Below, piece by piece: positions 26,836 through 38,443 of a stretch of DNA of 64,000 bases. The position numbers and the translations under genes are program-made. Every line of letters begins with the position of its first letter. The first letter of the stretch is position 1. The DNA is taken from contig PUQB01000775.1 in the NCBI GenBank assembly GCA_003024785.1, positions 1-64,000 on the forward strand. The letters are read 5' to 3'. Source of the DNA: Selaginella tamariscina. Taxonomy: Eukaryota > Streptophyta > Lycopodiopsida > Selaginellales > Selaginellaceae. The notes below the pieces were generated by a model. The model was not told the DNA's origin. It saw only the letters and a program-made list of their open reading frames with translations, and searched no databases.

Positions 26836-28637
26836 TGTCATAGTTTTTACTATGACTTGACCCTTTACTTTGGACGTTGACTGTTGTTACCTATTGTACT
26901 ATGTTGATGGACCCTAGATGTACTAAGAAACAGGCCCGCTTAGTGCACTTGGGTATCTGGTGATGGTCCGGCCGGGTGTCATTAGGTATTTGCAAGAAAC
27001 TCTAAGCAAAGCTAGAACTTACCTTCTACAAATCCACCCCCAATTTTGACGTCCCGAATAGGCTGATTGGTCTTTGTAGATGAGTTCGGCATGTTAAGTA
27101 GGGTTAGGAACACCCTTAGGGTTGACCTAACCCTAGGGTTGCCCTAACCCACGCCCTAAAACCCCCACCCCTTGGGTAGGGTTTAGGGGTAGGAGTAAGG
27201 GTGAGTTATAGGCTCATATTGTTAATTATCTAAGGGGCTAAAATTCAGTGCCAGCCCACTTACACATATAGGAAAGAGGGGGGGGGGGGGGGGGGTCCGT
27301 CACATAAATAAGGTAAAGTATATGTAGGAGAGCTCCTGGGTTCATGACTGAGTTCGTTGCTCTTCTGTCGATGCAAGCTTTAGCTTGTGTCGTTAAGGTA
27401 CAACCCTTTGTTGTGCCGCCCTAACTTCCAGATGCCAGGGGTACGTCCCACCTTCGAGGTAACTTACCCTTAACGTTGGCGAATCCATGCCTGAGAGGAC
27501 TTGTCGGGATGCACGTTCCAAGAAGCAGAGGTTGAGGCTTGTCTCCAGCCTCTCCTCCATGTCAAGCTAGGAGCAACACTCACAGCTAACCAGGGCACGT
27601 TCGTGTCCTTGTCCAATTGTGGGCGTGGGTTCTTGATTGACAAGGTTTCCTTATCGAGTCTTGAGGGGTTCTAGAGTTGGCATTTAGGAGCCACATTTGC
27701 AGCACTTGGTGCAACTCTTGAATCTAAGGGCTATGGCATGATAGCCCACATCGGGGAAGGCAGTGTCACATGGAAATGTGACACTGGGCTAAATGTCACA
27801 TGGTGCAACGCTTGAGGCATGCCCTTGGGGTTATGTCGTGGCTTGTTGCCAAGGGGCTGGATACTTTGACAAACAAACATGCTTGTGCTCGCGCTAGGGT
27901 GCTAAGCCTTGGGCATTTGCCAAGGGAGGTTAGGTCTCTTAACTAGGTGTGCTTAGGCACACTTGGCTAGGGGAGTGTCCTCCTTGGAATTTAGGGGTTG
28001 AACAACCTAAGCTTATTAGCAGAAGCCCTTTCGTAAGGCACTCGCAAGGTCATGTACTTAGGGTTATCCAAACCTAACCTTAGAGAGTAAGTTTAGTAAA
28101 ACACTCGTGTCCGCCTTCGGCGCACACTCGAGTCCTCACTAAGTACTAGCCCTAGGTCTAGGGTATGACTTGGCCACTCAAACCCTTAGGGGTTAGTCGT
28201 GGTTCAGGGTATCCCTTGTCACCCTAAAGGGGTTGTACTCCCGGATGAGGGTGATTCCTCAAGGGGTAAGTGACGATGCCTTAGCTTTGTCTAGGGGTAT
28301 GTGTGGAACACACGTCTCCTTGATGGGGGTTAGGACATGAGCCTGTCTAGGTCTTCTAGGGATAAACCCTAAGTCAACTAGGGTTTTTGGGGTAGACACT
28401 CTAGGGAGACTTAGGCTAAACCCTAAGTCAACTAGGGTTATCCCTCAAGGGTTTTGGGGGCAGACATTCTAGGGAGACTTAGGCTAAACCATAAGTCTCC
28501 TGTCCGCTTGGGCATTAGAGTCTAACCCTAGGGGTCGTTGGGTTGTTCTGGGAAACTTAACGTTGCTCACACAGGGTGATGACGCCGAATGGCCACCTGG
28601 CAGCCACGTGTTGGCCCTTTGGGTTAAAACTCTGACA
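26836..28637 (+). repeat. 5' LTR of the LTR-A element
   Basis: 1,802 bp, TG...CA. It opens with a perfect hairpin (TCATAGT, TTTT, ACTATGA) and ends gttaaaactctgaca. It holds a run of 18 G (27,278-27,295) just before 'cacataaataagg', a possible TATA-like element, so the G run sits near the presumed transcription start. It contains short AACCCTA/AGGGTTA blocks that resemble telomere units but are part of the LTR. Confidence 0.93.
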
Positions 28638-28638
28638 T

Positions 28639-28650
28639 TGGTACCGGAGC
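28639..28650 (+). promoter_or_regulatory. Primer binding site (initiator tRNA-Met type)
   Basis: TGGTACCGGAGC, one base after the 5' LTR, matches the usual plant tRNA-iMet site TGGTATCAGAGC at 10 of 12 positions. The copia element in this window uses TGGTATCGGAGC. Confidence 0.8.
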
Positions 28651-31600
28651 CATTCTCTGCGGTCAACAGGACTGCCTAAAGTTGTTTTAGTTAGTTTTAA
28701 ATTTTTGAAGTACTCTATCACTTTCGGCTAACGTCTGAATTCTGCGCGGAGAGTTGGTCCTGAGATTTATAACTCTTCAAAGAACATCTACTTAATAAGT
28801 GGGTGTGAGTTATGGACTCCAATGTCAAAAACACTTGGAAGACAACTTCCAAGTTATATGGCAGGTTACTTTGCCTTATGAATGTTTGGGTTACTTTACC
28901 ATATACTTCCACAAGACGTGGCGTGTTAGTTTGTTCTGGTACAAACTAAGTCTTGTGAAGTGGATCATGTGATATGCTAAACTTACCCATTATTGAAAAT
29001 TTTTCTTTTTCTTTAAGGTGTTTGAATTTGGGATAACACATGATTTAGAAATAGACAGTGTCCTTTGAGTTTTGGCTTATGTCAAGATTCAATATCGGAT
29101 CCAACTGTAGTGTTCAAACGGGGAAAGACTTATATTCAAATGTGCATCTTTGACTTCGGAAAAAAAAAGGAGCATATTCAAACATAAGAGGGAATATTAC
29201 ATTTTGACATAAAGTATACAATAAACTCTTATTATAGTGCATGTTTCCGAGAGTGTAACTCTATAAGCAGACTATGGTGATGAACTTATAATACAATGGA
29301 ATGTCGAATATTAACATATGATGAATATGTTAAGCAGTTGATTCGAAGATCCAATATAATCAAAGTATTGTCCGATGGACGTAATACTTTGATGATGCTA
29401 GCTGCAAGTAACATTAGGTAAAATAGTTTACTAAGTTCAAGTCGTCTTTTGAACAAAGTACATGTGGGATCTTAAGAATGGGATAAAATAATATTTTGGC
29501 TGCAGATGGATTTAATGTTGCATCCCTATCAATGCAACTTTTGGGATAGATGGCATGATCTATCAGAAAGAGTAATGTTAAAACATACGTTTACATTTTT
29601 AGTTTACTGAGTAATGAAGAACTTGCATAGTGAAGGCGTTCGGTGCACACTTGTGCATTTTCATTGTTAACTCTTTAATCTTGGAAACTGTAACGTTGTT
29701 TGCAATGTGGGGATAAGCTCTTGAACAAGGGTGATTCCTTGGTTAAGAAGAGCATGATTTGGGATTCTCCAGTTTGTTTATCAACTAAGTAAGGAAACTT
29801 GCTAAGTTTGATAACTCATTTGTTGAGAATTACAAATGAGCTAGTAACAGTCGGATTTCCATTAAAGGTTTAAGTGCATGTGCCTCCTCAGAGAGTCGGT
29901 ATTCGATGAGAATCAGAAAGTTGGTATTGTTTTTCAATAACAATTTCATTTTAGAGTCGAATACGATTATTCAAAAGACGGTTTCTTGACTCTGCATCAT
30001 GGTCGCAAATGTGGGCACTTAAAGAACAAATAAAGTATGTATCTTCAATCTTTCGGAATATTGAAAAATAGAACTATTGACTCAAGGTTTGATTGTATTC
30101 CTTGGGTTATTGTTAGTTCTATCTCAAGGTTTGATGGTGTTTCCTTGAGTTGGTTCAATATTCTTGTAAGTATGATATTGTATAGCGGGATTAGCTCAAG
30201 AAGATGTTCCCTTCTTGATGATTGTATACAATGACCATAATGTATGTCCACGAAATATGAGGTTTCCTATCACCTCATTCATTGAGATATTATATCTTAA
30301 ACTTTGAAAGTATTTATGACATCTTTTAAGATTGATTATAAATGACTTGTCAAAGTATAGTATGGTATCTCTTGAATATTGAGTTTGGAGCGCTCAATAT
30401 TAAACTTGGTTATGATCACATGAGGTGGCCATAATCATAAATATAAAGACTCAAGCGGACTTGAGTTCAACACTTTGGTAAGGCACTACCTTAGTGTTAT
30501 AACTTGAAACGTGTTTTCAAGTTAGTTGAGAAATGAGGCATTTCTCAATACATTGCTTGAGGGGCAATGAGTACTTTTGATTAGGTGTCTAGAATGAATA
30601 ATGTATCTTAGTTCACATACTGAACTAGATTTTATTCATGTTTGGGGAGATCTATTGAATTATAAGGTATGACAAAACATGAAGTTGATATAACACTTCA
30701 GTGTTATGATAACATTTATGTGGAGGTTGATATCTTACTAAATCAATTAGATGAACCAGACACTAGTTCATGATTCCTCTTAGTCTCTGAACAAAGTTCC
30801 TCGGAATACTGTCATAACATTATATGTCCATCTCAAAACTCAAGTTCGGTTCATGTAAACTAAGACCATGTCTATATTATAGTTGTAGCATTTTGATAAA
30901 TTGATATGATTGTAAGTTTATATTGCTAGTATAACAACTAGTTGATAAACTTAGGATTTGAACGTTAAAACGATCATTATCCATTCAAGAGTATCAATAT
31001 CGAAATTACAACTATTTATGGAATAAGGATTAGTTTAAAAAGATGTTTATCAAAACACTAATTGCTTGAATTAGTGAAAATGCTATACTTCGGTATAGTG
31101 TTGAGAAACATTTACGAAATCAAGTTTAAGAGTTGGAAATAAATATAATGTTATGGAGGCGTGCAGTATTCTGAATTCAGAGACTCTTATCGTGGAAACT
31201 AAGTTTAAAATTGGTATTTTGAACTTAGTACGATAAGAGTTAGGAATTATTGAATGGCACCTAGTATGTTGTGCTCTTTGGGAATGAGTACAATGAGATG
31301 ACAATTAAGAGACGTGTTATTTAAAGTTGTCGATTGAGGCACTAGAGATGGGTTGAATTTCCTGGTTTCCACATTGGTTTGTAAGAAAGGTATGTTAGCT
31401 TATCTGGTCCCTGAACTGGTCGGTGTTATGAAAGAGTACAAAGTTGGTTGTGAAAGAAATGGTAGTGCTATCACACTTGGTGCAGATTTGACTGAATTTG
31501 ATTCCTATCGGGAATAAATTTATGTTAATAACACACCAAGTGGATGGCAGTTGGCAGATTGGCAAACCTTGTTGTATACATGTGTACAGCCATGCGCCTC

Positions 31601-32285
31601 TGTGATCGCCTCTGGCCAGATTGACATGTTTACAAAGAACAGGGTTTTACGAATTGTACTCTTGTATCGGAAAAGAGCTTGATTCCGATAAAAGTCTCAT
31701 ACTTAGTCTGGCGTACTATATACTAACGAGGATAGGTATAGTAGCAGACCCTTATGAAAAGGGGTAATGAGAAACACCGAGGGATGCAGATGTAAGCTAT
31801 AATAATATGGACATGTGGGACCATTGGAAAATCAAAGAAATGCGAAGGTGTTTGGTCAAGCATTTGAGAAGTGCTTGTTGTGCGCTAGATGACAGGGTCG
31901 TCAACAGCGTTTAATATTAAGGAATAAAGCAAGTCTTTATTTCTTATTAACCAAGGGGCCGGCAACAACACTAACTAGAGGCCTCCAATATAAATTCTAG
32001 TTAAGTAAAGAAATTAACCAGTGTTGTGTGCGTCGGGTGACAGACTTTGCAGACGTGCAAAAGGTCTCCAGTGACTTCATGTCGCAGGTGGTGCCTCCGG
32101 CAGCTGGGTTTACGACTCAGTGAACGACGGTTCTGAAGTACTTGGCTTCGCGTAATGCAAGGGGGGTAATGAAATTATGTGAACTTTTGGCTAACTCCGC
32201 ATAGAGTGATATGTTAGTTTTGGTTAGTTTTTTCTAACATTATCTAGTCTTGGAGTTGGACGTCAACGAGGACGTTGACATTTTC
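28651..32285 (+). other. Non-coding interior of the LTR-A element
   Basis: About 3.6 kb of about 38% GC sequence without conserved coding motifs. The longest frame in it is 73 codons (31,083-31,304, minus strand) and looks random. Large retrotransposon derivatives (LARDs) of cereals have a conserved non-coding interior of similar size; by analogy this region may carry packaging or dimerisation signals. Confidence 0.7.
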
Positions 32286-32299
32286 AAAGGCGGGGAGTG
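32286..32299 (+). promoter_or_regulatory. Polypurine tract of the LTR-A element
   Basis: AAAGGCGGGGAGTG lies directly before the 3' LTR. It is purine-rich apart from one C and one T, as expected for the plus-strand primer. Confidence 0.75.
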
Positions 32300-34127
32300 T
32301 GTCATAGTTTTTACTATGACTCGACCCTTTACTTTGGACGTTGACTGTTGTTACCTACTGTACTATGTTGATGGACCCTAGATGTAGTAGAAACAGGCCC
32401 GCTTAGTGCACTTGGGTATCTGGTGATGGTCCGGCCGGGTGTCATTAGGTATTTGCAGGAAACTCTAAGCGAAGCTAGAACTTACCTTCTAGAAACCCAC
32501 CCCCAATTTTGACGTCCCGAATAGGCTGATTGGTCTTTGCAGATGAGTTCGGCGTGTTAAGTAGGGTTAGGAACACCCCTAGGGTTGACCTAACCCTAGG
32601 GTTGCCCTAACCCACGCCCTAAAACCCCCACCCCTTGGGTAGGGTTTAGGGGTAGGAGTAAGGGTGAGTTATAGGCTCATATTGTAATTTATCTAAGGGG
32701 CTAAATTCAGTGCCAGCCCACTAACACAAATATAGGAAAAGAGGGGGGGGGGGGCTCCGTCACATAAATAAGGTAGAGTATACGTAGGAGAGCTCCTGGG
32801 TTCATGAATGAGTTCGTTGCTCTTCTGCCGGTGCAAGCTTCAGCTTGTGTCGTTAAGGTACAACCCTCTGTTGTGCCGCCCTAACTTCCAGATGCCAGGG
32901 GTACGTCCCACCTTCGGGGTAGCTTACCCTTAACGTTGGCGAATCCATGCCTGGGAGGTCTTGTCGGGATGCACGTTCCAAGAGGCAGAGGTTGAGGCTT
33001 GTCTCCAGCCTCCTCCTCCACGTCAAGCTAGGTGTAGCACTCACAGCAAGCAAGGCACATCCGTGTCCTTGTCCAACTGTGGGCGTGGGATCTTGTTTGA
33101 CAGGTTCACGTTACCTGGTTCTGAGGGTTCATTGAGGGGTTCTAGAGTTGGCATTTAGGACCACGTTTGTGGTACTTGGTGCAACTCTTGAATCTAAGGG
33201 CTATGGCATGATAGCCCACATCGGAAGGCAGTGTCACATGGAGATGTGACACTGGGCTAAACGTCACATGGTACAACGCCTGAGGCACGCCCTTTGGGGT
33301 TATGTCATGGGCTTGTCGCAAGGGGTTGGATACTTAGCAAACACATGCTTGTGCTTGCACTAGGGTGCTAAGCCTTGGGCATCCGCTCAAGGGAGGTTAG
33401 GTCTCGTAACTAGGTGTGCTTTGGCACACTTGGCTAGGGGAGTGTTCTCCTTGGAATCCAGGGGTTGAACAACCTAAGCTCATTAGCAGAAGCCCTTTCG
33501 TAAGGCACTCGCAAGGTCATGTGCTTAGGGTTATCCCAAACCTAGCCTTAGGGAGTTTGCTTAGCAGAACACTCGTGTCCGCCTACGGCGCACACTCGTG
33601 TCCTCACTAAGTACTAGCCCTAGGTCTAGGGTATAACTTGGCCACTCAAACCCTTAGGGGTTAGTCGTGGTTCAGGGTACCCCTTGTCGCCCTAAAGGGG
33701 TTGTACTCCCGGATGAGGGTGATTCCTCAAGGGGTAAGTGACGATGCCTTAGCTCTTCAGGGGTATGTGTGGAACACACGTCTCCTTGATGGGGGTTAGG
33801 GCATGAGCCTGTCTAGGTCTTCTAGGGCAAGACCCTAAGTCAACTAGGGTTATCCCTCAAGGGTTTTGGGGTAGACACTCTAGGGAGACTTAGGCTAAAC
33901 CCTAAGTCAACTAGGGTTATCCCTCAAGGGTTCTGGGGGCAGACATTCTAGGGAGACTTAGGCTAAACCCTAAGTCTCCTGTCCACTTGGGCATTAGAGT
34001 CTAACCCTAGGGGTCGTTGGGGTTGTTCTGGGAAACTTAGCGTTGCTCACACAGGGTGATGACGCCGAATGGCCACCTGGCAGCCACATGTTGCCACGTG
34101 TTGGCCCTTTGGGTTAAAACTCTGACA
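32300..34127 (+). repeat. 3' LTR of the LTR-A element
   Basis: 1,828 bp, collinear with the 5' LTR. Visible differences include G12 instead of G18, one extra copy of a short 'gttgccac' block near 34,090, and scattered single-base changes. It ends ctctgaca, followed by target duplication GTTCT. Confidence 0.93.
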
Positions 34128-34978
34128 GTTCTAAAGTTAGCATTGAGAGCCACATTCGTGGCACCTAGTGCAGCTCTTGAATTTAAAGGGGTTATGGCAT
34201 GATAGCCCATATTTGAGAAACAGTGTCACATCTTCATGTGATACTAAGCTAGATGGCACACAGTACAACGCTTAAGACATACCTTTTAGAGTTGTCTCAT
34301 TAGGTTAATGCCGAGGGGTTGAATACTCTAGTAAGCAGGCATACATGTGTTTACAGTAGGGTGTTAAACCTTAGGCATTGGCTCAAGGGAGGTTAGGTCT
34401 TGTAACTAGGTGTGCTAATGGCACACTTGGCTAGGGGTGTTCTCCTTAAGATTCAGGGTTCAACAAGCTCATTAGTAAGAGCCTTTCATGAGGCACTTAT
34501 GGGGTTGTGTACTTAGGGTTATATAAACTTAGACTTAGAAAGTTTATTTAATATAACACTCATATTCGCCTACGGTGCACACTCATGTCCTCATTAAGTA
34601 TTATCCCTAAGATTAAATATGACTTGACCACTCAAACCCTTAGGGGTTAGTCATGTACAAGCCTTGTACTCCCTGATGAGGGTGATTCTTCAAGGGGTAA
34701 GTTATATTGTCTTGGCTTTGTCACGGGGGTATGTGCAAGGCAAATCACTTTAGTAAGGTTGGGCATGAGTCTGTCTAGGTCTTTTGGGGCAGGATCCTAA
34801 AGTTTACCCGGGTTATCCTTTAAGGTTCGGAAATAGTAATTCTAAGGGACTTAAGTCTTGTGGCTATTTAAACATCTAAGTTAGGCTTTACGGATTATCT
34901 TAAAAGACTTAACATTGCTCACACAAAGAATTGACGCCGAAAGGTCATGTGTTAACCTTCCAGGTTAAAACTTTAACA

Positions 34979-35545
34979 TATATAATAGTCTTCATTTTTT
35001 AACATTTTTTAATTGGAAGTAAAATATATAAATTATTGTAAAATAAAGAATGCAAAGCCCTAAAACAAGGCATTGCATTGGTGGGGCTGTGAAGAAAAAG
35101 AAAAGAAAAAAAACCCTTTTATTTTACATAAAATTTGTGTAGGGTATAATAGTCACATTTTTAATCATTTAAACACTTGTTAGATGAGCTATTATAAAAA
35201 TTAAATTATTTATAAGTATGCTTAATAAATAAATTTAACAATTATAATTATTGATGAGGTCTACTGTGTTGCCACGCAAGTAAAAAAGAGAGTTATATGA
35301 GCTCAAGGTACTTGGAAAAACTGACCATTAAATTAAAGATATTTTTAAAAGAATATTTTAATATTTTTAAAATATCTAAATTTAAAAAATTTAAGTGGAA
35401 AGAAAAATTCCTTAAGCAGTTGAAACCTTGTAGGAAAATTTACTTATGTTATGCTACGCAAGAGGTAATTGATAAAGCATTTTGCATAATTTATGTTGTG
35501 CCAAGGGTAAGTAAGTGGGGAAACACCCTAAAAAGGCATATCCAT
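34979..35545. other. AT-rich sequence, no gene
   Basis: Contains a 119-codon Lys/Phe/Ile-rich frame (35,297-35,656) with no protein-like pattern. It forms the right part of the possible inverted-repeat element described at 25,646. Confidence 0.45.
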
Positions 35546-37860
35546 AGCATATATATTAGTATAATCTACTTTTTACTAGAAAACAATAATCCTCAATATA
35601 TTAAACTTAAGTTCAGCATGGACGTAAGTTACTGCAGTTATTATGCTTTAAAGTAAGTATATTAAAGCACAATATATATTTGTGCGCGCGTGTAGATGTA
35701 ACAAGCAATTTTTGTTTTTATTGAAAATTTTAAAAAAAATATAATTATTAATTTAAAAAAATTAATATTTTAAAAAAGCTTTAAATTAAAGATGTTTATA
35801 AAAAATAAATTAAATCAAAAGCCTTTTATATATAAATTATTAATTAAGTTGAGAGCACTACTCGCACAAAATCATGTTCCAAAGTAATGTTCAGAGGTAT
35901 ATATAATCTAATATATATGTAGTCCGTATATATCTAACATTTCTTTGAGTGTCTAATCCAGCTTCTATATTATATAATAATTTATATACATGTAAAATTT
36001 TCAGAATTTACTCTTCATCTATTATATAGCATTTATACTATTGACAACGTCATGTGCGTGCATAAAATTTTTAAGGACCTCGTGTTATTTTTTTTCCATC
36101 AACTATAAATTAATTATAATTATGTTAAGAAATTTTTATATTAGTTATAAATTAAATATAAAGTGAGTACCCTTACTCTTAGTATATTTAGTAAGCATTA
36201 TTTAATATTTTATTAATAAATATGAAATTGTAAAAATAATGAATATGTAGTATGAGGTATTTTAAGGTTAAATAAATGATTTACATAGAATCATATATGT
36301 TACACATGCCACTTGGTGTGGCATATCTCTTATGCACACACCAGAGCATGTTATGGCTTACTTCAAGGAAAGTCACCTATGAATATAGGTTACATCATAA
36401 ACATCTATGTAATAGATATGGGAATCCCAAAAATGGGCTACATGTAATTTCTTTTTTAATGTACATTATAAATATAAAGTGTACGGTGCCGGTATAAAGA
36501 ATTAAAAAACAACATATATGTATACTAGACACATGTTTACCATTTGGTTTGCTTAATAAGTATTTAATTTAATTATTATTTTTAATTTGGTGAATTTATT
36601 TTTAAATTAAATCTTTTAATTCAATTTTTATTCTTAACATGATGAATTTATCTTTAAATAATTTAATTAATTATTATTATTAACTTTATTATTATTTTTA
36701 ACTTAATAATGTCACGTGCATTCAAGATTTAGGATGATAATTAAATATGCTTTAAGATATGCATTGATGGGGTGTTGATGACACACACAAATAGACCCAC
36801 AAAATAAACTTATTCCATATATAACGCTTGCCCATCATTGGTGGACTTAATTATTTAACTATTTAATAAATTTTTAATTTAGGTATTATTTTTAACTTAA
36901 TATATTTATTTCTAAATTAAACTCTTAATCTAATTATTATTTTTAAACCTGATGAGTTTGTTTTTAAGTTGAATTCTTAAGCCATTATTATCTTTAATTT
37001 AATAACTTAAATTACTTTATGTAATAACTTAACATCTTAAAAATTATCGTATGACTTTTTTTAATTCTTTCAATTATTATGTATATATAATAACTCTTTG
37101 TTTCTTAAGTATGTAATAACTTATCTTTCTTTATTTCTTTATAATATTCTAATACATTTAAAAATTTTACTACAACTTAAGTTAATGTATATGTTTTTTT
37201 CTCTAAATTACTATTTATGTGTAATAACTTAACATTTCTTTTTTATCTCAAGTTATTGTGTATATATGATAATACATAAAATTTCTTTATCTTATTAAGT
37301 TATTATGTGTATGTGATAATTTAACTCTCTTTCCATTCTTTTTTTTTCTTAATTATTATTAAAACTTGGGGAGGTTTAAGATTTAAGCAGTCGTTATATA
37401 TAAGATTTAAAATGGCTATTAATAGGATGTAATATGGTCGTTAGAGTCAATTTAGAATCATTGTTAATAAAATTAAAATAACTATTAATTAACAATTTAA
37501 GATTTAAGATAACCATTCGAATAGGGCAATTGAGGATAGCCATCTAATATATTTAAAATGACCGTTGATAAGGCCGTTGATAATATACGGACACACACTA
37601 AATAAATTTATTATATAAAATTTAATACATATACTGAATAAACTTAATATATAAGATTTGATATCTACGTAATTCAAAAGTTACCTAGAACATCAGATTT
37701 TGATAAATAACCTGTAGTTGTAACTACCATTAACTCTTTATAAATATTTTGATAGTTAATCCTATAATGGCCTCTATATCTTCCATTTTATGTGAATTAG
37801 AGATATATATTTATGTAGTTATTTTTATAGTTGTTTATGTAATTTAGTTAGGGGTAGGAG
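35546..37860 (+). repeat. Segmental duplication block B1
   Basis: Collinear with 43,109-51,880 (B2) once the insertions in B2 are removed: from 'agcatatatattagtataatc', through 'gttccaaagtaatgt' and 'ggtgttgatgacac', to 'gttaatcctataatggcctc'. B1 lacks the copia element, the gypsy fragment and the solo LTR found in B2, so it shows the pre-insertion state. No gene is supported. Confidence 0.85.
36990..37570. repeat. Degenerate minisatellites in B1
   Basis: Two adjacent families. One has a unit like 'aagttattgtgtatatgata' + 'acttaactttcttt' (36,990-37,370). The other has a unit like 'ataggatgtaagatgacca' (37,375-37,570). Copies are strongly diverged. The B2 counterparts (49,130-49,870) have a different copy number. 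Confidence 0.6.
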
Positions 37861-37862
37861 TT

Positions 37863-38160
37863 ACTTACTTGTTGTAGTCATGCCGGACTACTTGAAAAAG
37901 GCATGGGTTTTTCAAAGCTATGCTTTCGAAGTATAATCTAAGGCCTGTGATTGAGCACTTCCATTGTATGGTGGCGAGGTAATAAGCTACAAGATGCTGT
38001 GGAAGTTATCAAGAACATGCCTTTCGAGGCGAATGATACTACTTGGAAGACTGTGCTTGCTGCCTGCAACAAGTGGAAGAACGTGGATAGTACTGGCCAA
38101 CGGCCTACGTTCTCATGGCATATCTATACAATAGTCAATGGTCTAGTCAACTGTGTGTAG
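37863..38160 (+). pseudogene. PPR gene 3' fragment
   Basis: Matches 20,745-21,095 of the PPR pseudogene ('LVVVMPDYLKK...' shifted frame, then 'GNKLQDAVEVIKNMPFEAND'). It has a deletion inside the 'MVDLLGRG' region and another of about 45 bp that removes 'GRLAFKSMLDVDCQDP'. No 5' part exists here because the duplication breakpoint lies within the gene. Confidence 0.85.
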
Positions 38161-38443
38161 TAGTATATACGGTAACAATAACTGTACATATTTAACCTAT
38201 TTTATGCAACATAATATGTATACTTTGTTTGCGTGCATGTGTGTGTGAGAAAGAGAGATAATGAATATGCATATGTATGTGTAGCTCATGTACCATCAAT
38301 CTACATATGCTGAAAACGCACACGCACATCCACGCGAACACATCTTACCATTTGTGCCTTCCGGAATGCAAGAGCCTTGACATTCTCATCTTCCTCAAGC
38401 AAGGGTACGAGTCTCACAGGCTGCATTTGGTCCATCATATTCT

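Larger units (their letters stand above)
26836..34127 (+). mobile_element. Complete non-coding LTR-A retrotransposon (LARD-like)
   Basis: 7,292 bp in total: 5' LTR, primer binding site, 3.66-kb interior, polypurine tract and 3' LTR. It is bounded by a perfect 5-bp target duplication GTTCT (26,831-26,835 and 34,128-34,132). The interior has no open frame longer than 73 codons and no gag, protease, reverse transcriptase or integrase motif in any frame that I could see. Mobilisation would need enzymes from another element. It is inserted in an older LTR of the same family. The two LTRs differ by scattered substitutions and indels, so the insertion is not very recent. Confidence 0.92.
26079..34978 (+). 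mobile_element. Older LTR-A copy, split by a younger element
   Basis: The left part (26,079-26,835) starts with a diverged LTR-A terminus (tgtaatttttattatgac). The right part resumes at 34,128 'gttctaaagttagcattgag' and ends at 34,978 ('actttaaca'). Joined around the insert, the two parts are collinear with a full LTR-A of about 1.6 kb. It is strongly diverged, with many C-to-T type changes. Flanks are TATAA before and TATAT after, a 4-of-5 target duplication. No internal domain is attached, so it is a solo LTR or an LTR remnant. Confidence 0.85.
25646..35552. repeat. Possible inverted-repeat element hosting the LTR nest
   Basis: The left edge (about 25,649-25,780) and the reverse complement of the right edge (about 35,425-35,543) share an ordered set of words: 'gtttc', 'acttact', 'cataa', 'tatg-aaaat', 'attgcctc/attacctc', 'agcataa'. 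This covers roughly 110 bp at moderate similarity. A 9-bp word ATAGCATAT occurs at both outer edges (25,646-25,654 and 35,544-35,552), as a Mutator-type target duplication would, although on the left it overlaps the inverted repeat. About 1 kb remains when the LTR elements are subtracted. The block is absent from unit 2, where 'gtgctt' joins 'agcatata' directly. This is a weak inference. Confidence 0.3.

Noticed and set aside
28639-28652. tRNA-like sequence after the LTR
   Set aside because: It is only the short complement of a tRNA 3' end (primer site). No cloverleaf can be formed around it, and no tRNA gene was recognised anywhere in the window.
32853-33158. Open frames on both strands within LTR-A ('MLAVSATPSLTWRRRLET' type)
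   Set aside because: The same frame recurs in several LTR-A copies (51,050; 59,588), but only because the LTR is repeated. It is frameshifted in others and shows no protein family features.
26320-34020. AACCCTA/TAGGGTT motifs as interstitial telomere repeats
   Set aside because: They are irregularly spaced and occur at fixed positions in every LTR-A copy, so they belong to the LTR and are not a telomeric array.
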